Shown here: positions 7,883-10,626 of the stretch, in pieces
Position numbering within the stretch: position 1 is the first letter of the stretch
How the letters are laid out: each line of letters starts with the position of its first letter
The notes under the pieces: model-generated
Databases searched by the model: none
The model's input: the letters and a program-made list of their open reading frames with translations, nothing else
What the model was told of the DNA's origin: nothing
Translations under genes and position numbers: made by a program
Origin: UBA9647 sp035506075
GTDB lineage: Bacteria > Bacteroidota > Ignavibacteria > UBA10030
DNA: 10,626 nt
Reading direction: 5' to 3'
NCBI GenBank assembly: GCA_035506075.1
Contig: DATJQB010000529.1
Span: 1 to 10,626, forward strand

Positions 7883-8439
7883 CGACTCATCTCCTTTCCG
7901 TCATCGTCGGTATTGACGAGATACACGCCGTCTTCGGAATCGGTCTCCGCCATCATCACCTTGATTTCTTCCTTCAATGAGGTCGGAACGTTTTTGCCGA
8001 TGAAATCGGCCTTGATCGGGAGCTCGCGATGTCCCCGGTCGATGAGCACAAGAAGCTCGATGAGCGCCGGGCGCCCAAGATCGGTCAGGGCGTTCAGCGC
8101 CGACCGGATTGTCCTACCGGTGAACAACACGTCGTCCACGAGCACCACGACCTTCCCTGTGACATCAAAAAGAATCTCGGTACTCTTGAGCTGCGGCTGG
8201 TCGAGCCTTCCCCTCAGGTCGTCACGGTAGAGAGTGATGTCAAGAATGCCGACCTGCACTTCCTTCCCTTCGATTTCCGCAATCTTGCCAGCCAGACGCC
8301 GGGCAAGGTACTCGCCGCGTGTCCGGATGCCGACAATTGCGAGGTTGTCAGTTCCCTTGTTCCTCTCGACGACCTCATGCGCGAGCCGGTTCACCGTCCG
8401 GCGAAAGCTGTCTGTATCGATGAGTTTTGTCTTAGTCAT
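7879..8439 (-). CDS. pyrR: Bifunctional pyr operon regulator / uracil phosphoribosyltransferase
   Basis: PyrR binds UMP or UTP and then a specific RNA loop in pyr leaders, turning the operon down when pyrimidines are plentiful. Many family members also convert uracil plus PRPP to UMP. The 186-residue length is normal. The PRPP loop is VVLVDDVLFTGRTIR at about 98-112. Other PyrR hallmarks are GIRTRG (37-42), TLYRDDL (69-75), and DRGHRELP followed by GKNVPTS (about 134-154), regions linked to RNA and nucleotide binding in the family. The ATG at 8439 is preceded by AAGGGAG at a suitable distance. The gene is first in its operon, directly behind a leader with a matching PyrR target, so it should control its own expression. 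Its TGA overlaps the pyrB ATG by 4 nt. The C-terminal tail (EDGVYLVNTDDDGKEMSR) is acidic. Confidence 0.95.
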   Translation of the reverse strand: MTKTKLIDTDSFRRTVNRLAHEVVERNKGTDNLAIVGIRTRGEYLARRLAGKIAEIEGKEVQVGILDITLYRDDLRGRLDQPQLKSTEILFDVTGKVVVLVDDVLFTGRTIRSALNALTDLGRPALIELLVLIDRGHRELPIKADFIGKNVPTSLKEEIKVMMAETDSEDGVYLVNTDDDGKEMSR

Positions 8440-8458
8440 TGCTACTCCCTTCTAAACG

Positions 8459-8498
8459 AAAAAGCCTCCAAATCCGCGAAGTCGGAAAAGGAGGCCTT
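8459..8498 (-). terminator. Intrinsic attenuator terminator of the pyr leader
   Basis: AAGGCCTCC (8498-8490) pairs with GGAGGCTTT (8469-8461), including one G-U pair. Above it are a symmetric TTT/TTT internal loop and an inner TCCG/CGGA stem. The 3' arm runs into TTTTT (8463-8459). The terminator ends about 20 nt before the pyrR ATG, leaving room only for the ribosome binding site AAGGGAG at about 8453-8447. Its position directly before the first gene of the operon argues for attenuation rather than for ending ctaB alone. Part of the 5' arm (CTTTTCC) could instead pair with GGGAAGG at the 3' side of the PyrR loop, a possible but weak antiterminator. Confidence 0.78.
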
Positions 8499-8512
8499 CA
8501 ACAACCACTGCC

Positions 8513-8543
8513 GTCAGCAATGAATTGCTATGTACCTGCTGAC
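8513..8543 (-). repeat. Inverted repeat between PyrR loop and attenuator terminator
   Basis: GTCAGCA (8543-8537) and TGCTGAC (8519-8513) form a perfect 7-bp stem around a 17-nt loop. An alternative shorter stem AGCAA/TTGCT uses the same 3' arm. It lies between the PyrR-binding hairpin and the terminator of the pyr leader. It could be a spacer helix in the antiterminated structure or part of the antiterminator. Which fold dominates cannot be told by eye. Confidence 0.5.
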
Positions 8544-8553
8544 ATTCTCACTT

Positions 8554-8584
8554 CCTTCCCTACCTCGCAGGATAGGATTAAAGG
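8554..8584 (-). promoter_or_regulatory. PyrR-binding loop (anti-antiterminator) in the pyr leader
   Basis: In the transcript sense a hairpin CCUA-loop-UAGG (8576-8559) is extended by CCUU/AAGG across an asymmetric internal loop (8584-8554). The core at 8574-8561 reads UAUCCUGCGAGGUA. The known PyrR target is ARUCCnGnGAGGYU, so every fixed base from UCC to GAGGY matches. The only departures are the flanking A and U, swapped to U and A so that the closing pair is kept. In Bacillus, UMP-charged PyrR stabilises this hairpin, which frees a downstream terminator to form. Its place between a promoter and a terminator directly ahead of pyrR makes the same role very likely here. The match was made by eye. 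Confidence 0.82.
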
Positions 8585-8614
8585 ATCGATTCAAAGAACA
8601 AATTTGCCGGCATC

Positions 8615-8643
8615 AATATACAACCGAATACAACAGAAAGCAA
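8615..8643 (-). promoter_or_regulatory. Predicted promoter of the pyrRBC operon
   Basis: On the minus strand, TTGCTT (8643-8638) and TATATT (8620-8615) are separated by exactly 17 nt. The -10 matches the sigma-70 consensus at 5 of 6 positions, the -35 at only 3 of 6. Transcription would start near 8608, about 25 nt before the PyrR-binding hairpin and about 170 nt before the pyrR start, a layout typical of attenuated leaders. If the host uses the Bacteroidetes-type sigma factor, the true boxes could differ. Readthrough from ctaB is also possible, since no convincing terminator separates them. Confidence 0.45.
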
Positions 8644-8676
8644 GTCGCGCACGGCGGATGTGCGGATACCGATCGC

Positions 8677-9576
8677 TCATGCCATTCTGTCGACGATCAT
8701 CATGGCGACAAGAACGGACAGGTACACCAGCGAAGCCGCAAAGAGCCGCTTCGCGTTTGCATTGCTTCGATCCCGATAGAGCCTGATCGCGAGCATCAGG
8801 AATGCGGTTGTAAGAACCGAGGCTCCGGCAAAATACACGACGCCAAGCATCCCGACAAGCGTCGGCATGAGAGCAGCCGGCAGCAGCGCGATGCAATAGA
8901 TCAGGATCTGCCTGCTTAAGACATCGCCCGTCTGATCGAGTGCCACGAGCAGCTTGTACTGGGCTCTAGCATAGTCTTTCCGGTACATCCAACCGAGCGC
9001 CAGGAAGTGCGGCATCTGCCAGAAAAAGAGGATGAAGAAGAGCGACCACGCTCCCATTGACAACCCTCCGGTCACAGCGGACCAACCAATCAGCGGTGGC
9101 AGCGCCCCTGGAATTCCTCCGATCACGGTGGCAAACGGCGTGATTCTCTTGAGCGGTGTGTACAAGAAGAGGTACGTTGCGAGCGTTGCGACAGCCAGGA
9201 ATGCGGCGAGAAAGTGAGTGAAAACAAACAACTCCACGACGCCTGCGACGGAGAGAAATGTTCCAAACACCAGAGCGTGGCGGGCAGGAATCCGGGCCGC
9301 GGGGAGAGGCCTGTGTTCTGTCCTCCGCATCTGAGCATCGAACTCGCGTTCCAGGAACTGGTTCAGTGCTCCGGCTCCCGAACCGACAAACAAGGTGCCG
9401 AAAAACGTGTGGAGCAGGAAACTCAACTGCAGAGTGTTCGCGGCAGCAAGATATGCACCGCCTACCGCCGTGACGACAGACAAGAGGGTGAGCTCAGGCT
9501 TTGTCAGGATGAGATAGTCGACGAGTACCGAACGGCGGATTGAAACCGCGCCGGGCTGTGAAATGCTCTCTTTCAT
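8677..9576 (-). CDS. ctaB: Protoheme IX farnesyltransferase (heme O synthase)
   Basis: This inner-membrane UbiA-family prenyltransferase adds a farnesyl group from farnesyl diphosphate to heme b, giving heme O for terminal oxidases. The protein is 299 residues, normal for the family, and very hydrophobic with about nine spans. The first polyprenyl-diphosphate site is N72-QFLE-REFD80 followed by MRRTEHRP (83-90), the CtaB signature. YTPLKR (139-144), IGGIPGALPPLIGW (152-165) and WQMPHFLALGW (186-196) followed by RKDYARA are the other conserved loops. The usual first Asp of NxxxDxxxD is Glu76 here. I chose the ATG at 9576 because the open frame upstream of it (to 9810) only overlaps the cytochrome gene and encodes no membrane-type sequence. 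There is no clear Shine-Dalgarno before this ATG, so translation probably depends on coupling through the 4-nt ATGA overlap. The gene may instead be named cyoE. Confidence 0.95.
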   Translation of the reverse strand: MKESISQPGAVSIRRSVLVDYLILTKPELTLLSVVTAVGGAYLAAANTLQLSFLLHTFFGTLFVGSGAGALNQFLEREFDAQMRRTEHRPLPAARIPARHALVFGTFLSVAGVVELFVFTHFLAAFLAVATLATYLFLYTPLKRITPFATVIGGIPGALPPLIGWSAVTGGLSMGAWSLFFILFFWQMPHFLALGWMYRKDYARAQYKLLVALDQTGDVLSRQILIYCIALLPAALMPTLVGMLGVVYFAGASVLTTAFLMLAIRLYRDRSNANAKRLFAASLVYLSVLVAMMIVDRMA

Positions 9577-10626
9577 TTTTGAGGAGCAGCCGCGGGCGTG
9601 TGATCGGAAATTCCCAGCCGTTTCAGAATATAGGTCACAATGGAATCGGCTTCGGCAGGTTTCAACCCCTGGTTCGGCATTGGTGGGAAGGCAGGATCTC
9701 TCTTCACAGGATTCAGGACAAAAGCCATGATCTGATCCTTCTTGCCACCGTATTTCGGTATCACGTCCTTGTAGGCTGGACCGATTTTTTTCGCGTCGAA
9801 GAGATGGCACGCAGAGCAGCGACCGTTGTAGATATCTTCGCCAGTAAGCGCAGCAGCAGTGACGCCGAGTTTTGTCTTCAGCTCTTCGGTCGCCAGATCG
9901 TAACGGTACGCGAGGATCGCAGCCTGCGACGCGGTTGCGTTGTGAATCGCGACCTGATCGTTCACCGAAAGCACTGCGAGCGAAACCGCAAGTGTGAAGA
10001 CGCCTGCGTTCAGATGACGCGCGTTGGACTCCCGCGCGAACGCATAGATAAATTGAGCGGCGAGGAACACAAGAAACAAGGCAAGGCCCGCAAATGCATA
10101 CAGGATTCCTGAGAGCGACGCCGCCGGGAGAAACAGCATAGCTCCAACCACAAGAATCGGGAATGAGATGAACGAGGAAACCATCAACCGGGTTGACACG
10201 CGACGGGCCAGCGCCAGGATCTCCTCGTCACGGCGTCCGGCGTTCCAGCCAAAAAAGTAATAGAGAACCCCTACTCCCGTTGCCCCGGCAGAGAGAGCGG
10301 CGAACTGAAGAAACCTCAACCAGATTGCGGGAGAGATGAGCACGGCGAAGATCGAGTCGACTTCATCCCACGTCGAAGGATTCGTCGCAATCGTCAGACC
10401 GCTCACGAGGAGCACCGAGGAGACGCAGAGCGCAACAACGCCCAGCCGGCCCGCGGCGAAATGAGACGTCAGATTCTCCACCGAATAGTCATGGATCTCG
10501 GACAAGCTCTCTGCATTCTTCTTCTGATCACCGAGGAGCTGTTCATATCCCGAAAAGACGGTCCTGAGCCGGAACGTCGACTTGTACACCGACAGCGAAA
10601 TGACTGCTATGAGAAGGCAAATACAT
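9573..10626 (-). CDS. Membrane-anchored c-type cytochrome (5' end outside window)
   Basis: Likely an electron-transfer protein of the respiratory chain with its heme domain in the periplasm. A GTG at 10589 could serve as a start, but the frame stays open to the right edge and encodes a hydrophobic stretch (CICLLIAVISLSV) just before it, so I treat the gene as cut by the window. Numbering from that GTG, further membrane spans lie at about 48-66, 80-113, 133-153, 159-183 and 194-210. Positive loops (KSTFRLR, GRRDEE, RESNARH) alternate so that the C-terminus falls outside the cytoplasm. The C-terminal domain (about 245-326) carries CSACH at 258-262, which binds heme c covalently, and PPMP at 302-305, whose Met304 is the probable sixth ligand. 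The tail is Ala/Pro-rich. The stop overlaps the ctaB start as ATGA, so the two are co-translated. The function of the membrane part is not recognised. Its partners, perhaps a caa3-type oxidase or alternative complex III, would lie to the right. Confidence 0.85.
   Translation of the reverse strand, partial: CICLLIAVISLSVYKSTFRLRTVFSGYEQLLGDQKKNAESLSEIHDYSVENLTSHFAAGRLGVVALCVSSVLLVSGLTIATNPSTWDEVDSIFAVLISPAIWLRFLQFAALSAGATGVGVLYYFFGWNAGRRDEEILALARRVSTRLMVSSFISFPILVVGAMLFLPAASLSGILYAFAGLALFLVFLAAQFIYAFARESNARHLNAGVFTLAVSLAVLSVNDQVAIHNATASQAAILAYRYDLATEELKTKLGVTAAALTGEDIYNGRCSACHLFDAKKIGPAYKDVIPKYGGKKDQIMAFVLNPVKRDPAFPPMPNQGLKPAEADSIVTYILKRLGISDHTPAAAPQK

Noticed and set aside
8525..8544. Five-codon leader ORF in the pyr leader (ATG TCA GCA GGT ACA TAG) with a purine-rich stretch before it
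   Set aside because: It is not enriched in codons that would sense pyrimidine supply, and the PyrR loop already explains regulation. Such a short frame is easily found by chance.
8648..8664. CGCAC/GTGCG stem after ctaB as a terminator
   Set aside because: Only 5 bp, and no T-run follows; the downstream attenuator terminator is far stronger.
9577..9810. Upstream in-frame extension of ctaB
   Set aside because: The extra 78 residues overlap the cytochrome c heme domain and have Cys/Arg/Ser-rich non-membrane composition. The ATG at 9576 in the ATGA overlap fits better.

Overview
All recognisable genes lie on the minus strand, so transcription runs from the right edge to the left edge. The window is gene-dense and moderately GC-rich, with no tRNA, rRNA, CRISPR array or mobile element seen. 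The organism is most likely a Gram-negative member of the Bacteroidota/Chlorobiota/Ignavibacteria group. This is inferred from a DUF4783-like secreted protein, an fn3 lipoprotein with a lipobox, a very large multi-module histidine kinase of a type familiar from that group, and a membrane-anchored cytochrome c next to heme O synthase. It is not proven by any marker gene.

Right block (about 8677-10626), respiration: a multi-span membrane protein with a C-terminal c-type heme domain enters from beyond the right edge. It overlaps heme O synthase (ctaB) by an ATGA. This looks like the edge of a heme-copper oxidase or electron-transfer cluster.

Middle block (about 5595-8645), pyrimidine synthesis: a promoter, a roughly 170-nt leader, then pyrR-pyrB-pyrC. 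The leader holds a near-perfect PyrR-binding loop, a second inverted repeat and an intrinsic terminator just before the pyrR ribosome binding site. The operon therefore appears to be self-regulated by PyrR attenuation: UMP-bound PyrR would favour termination. pyrR/pyrB overlap by ATGA, and pyrC follows 12 nt after pyrB. A 15-bp hairpin closes the operon.

Left block (1-5610), cell envelope and sensing: an fn3-containing lipoprotein has its own promoter, whose -35 box sits inside the pyr terminator hairpin. Next comes a small secreted DUF4783-like protein whose promoter is so close to its ATG that the mRNA may be leaderless. Its stop codon abuts the start codon (TAA-ATG) of a 1308-residue NtrY-like histidine kinase with three predicted extracytoplasmic sensor regions and 12 predicted membrane spans. 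No response regulator is recognisable in the 115 nt left downstream of it.

The points most worth a second look are the PyrR attenuator outside its classic Gram-positive setting, the secreted-protein/kinase pair, and the two unusually compact promoter arrangements.
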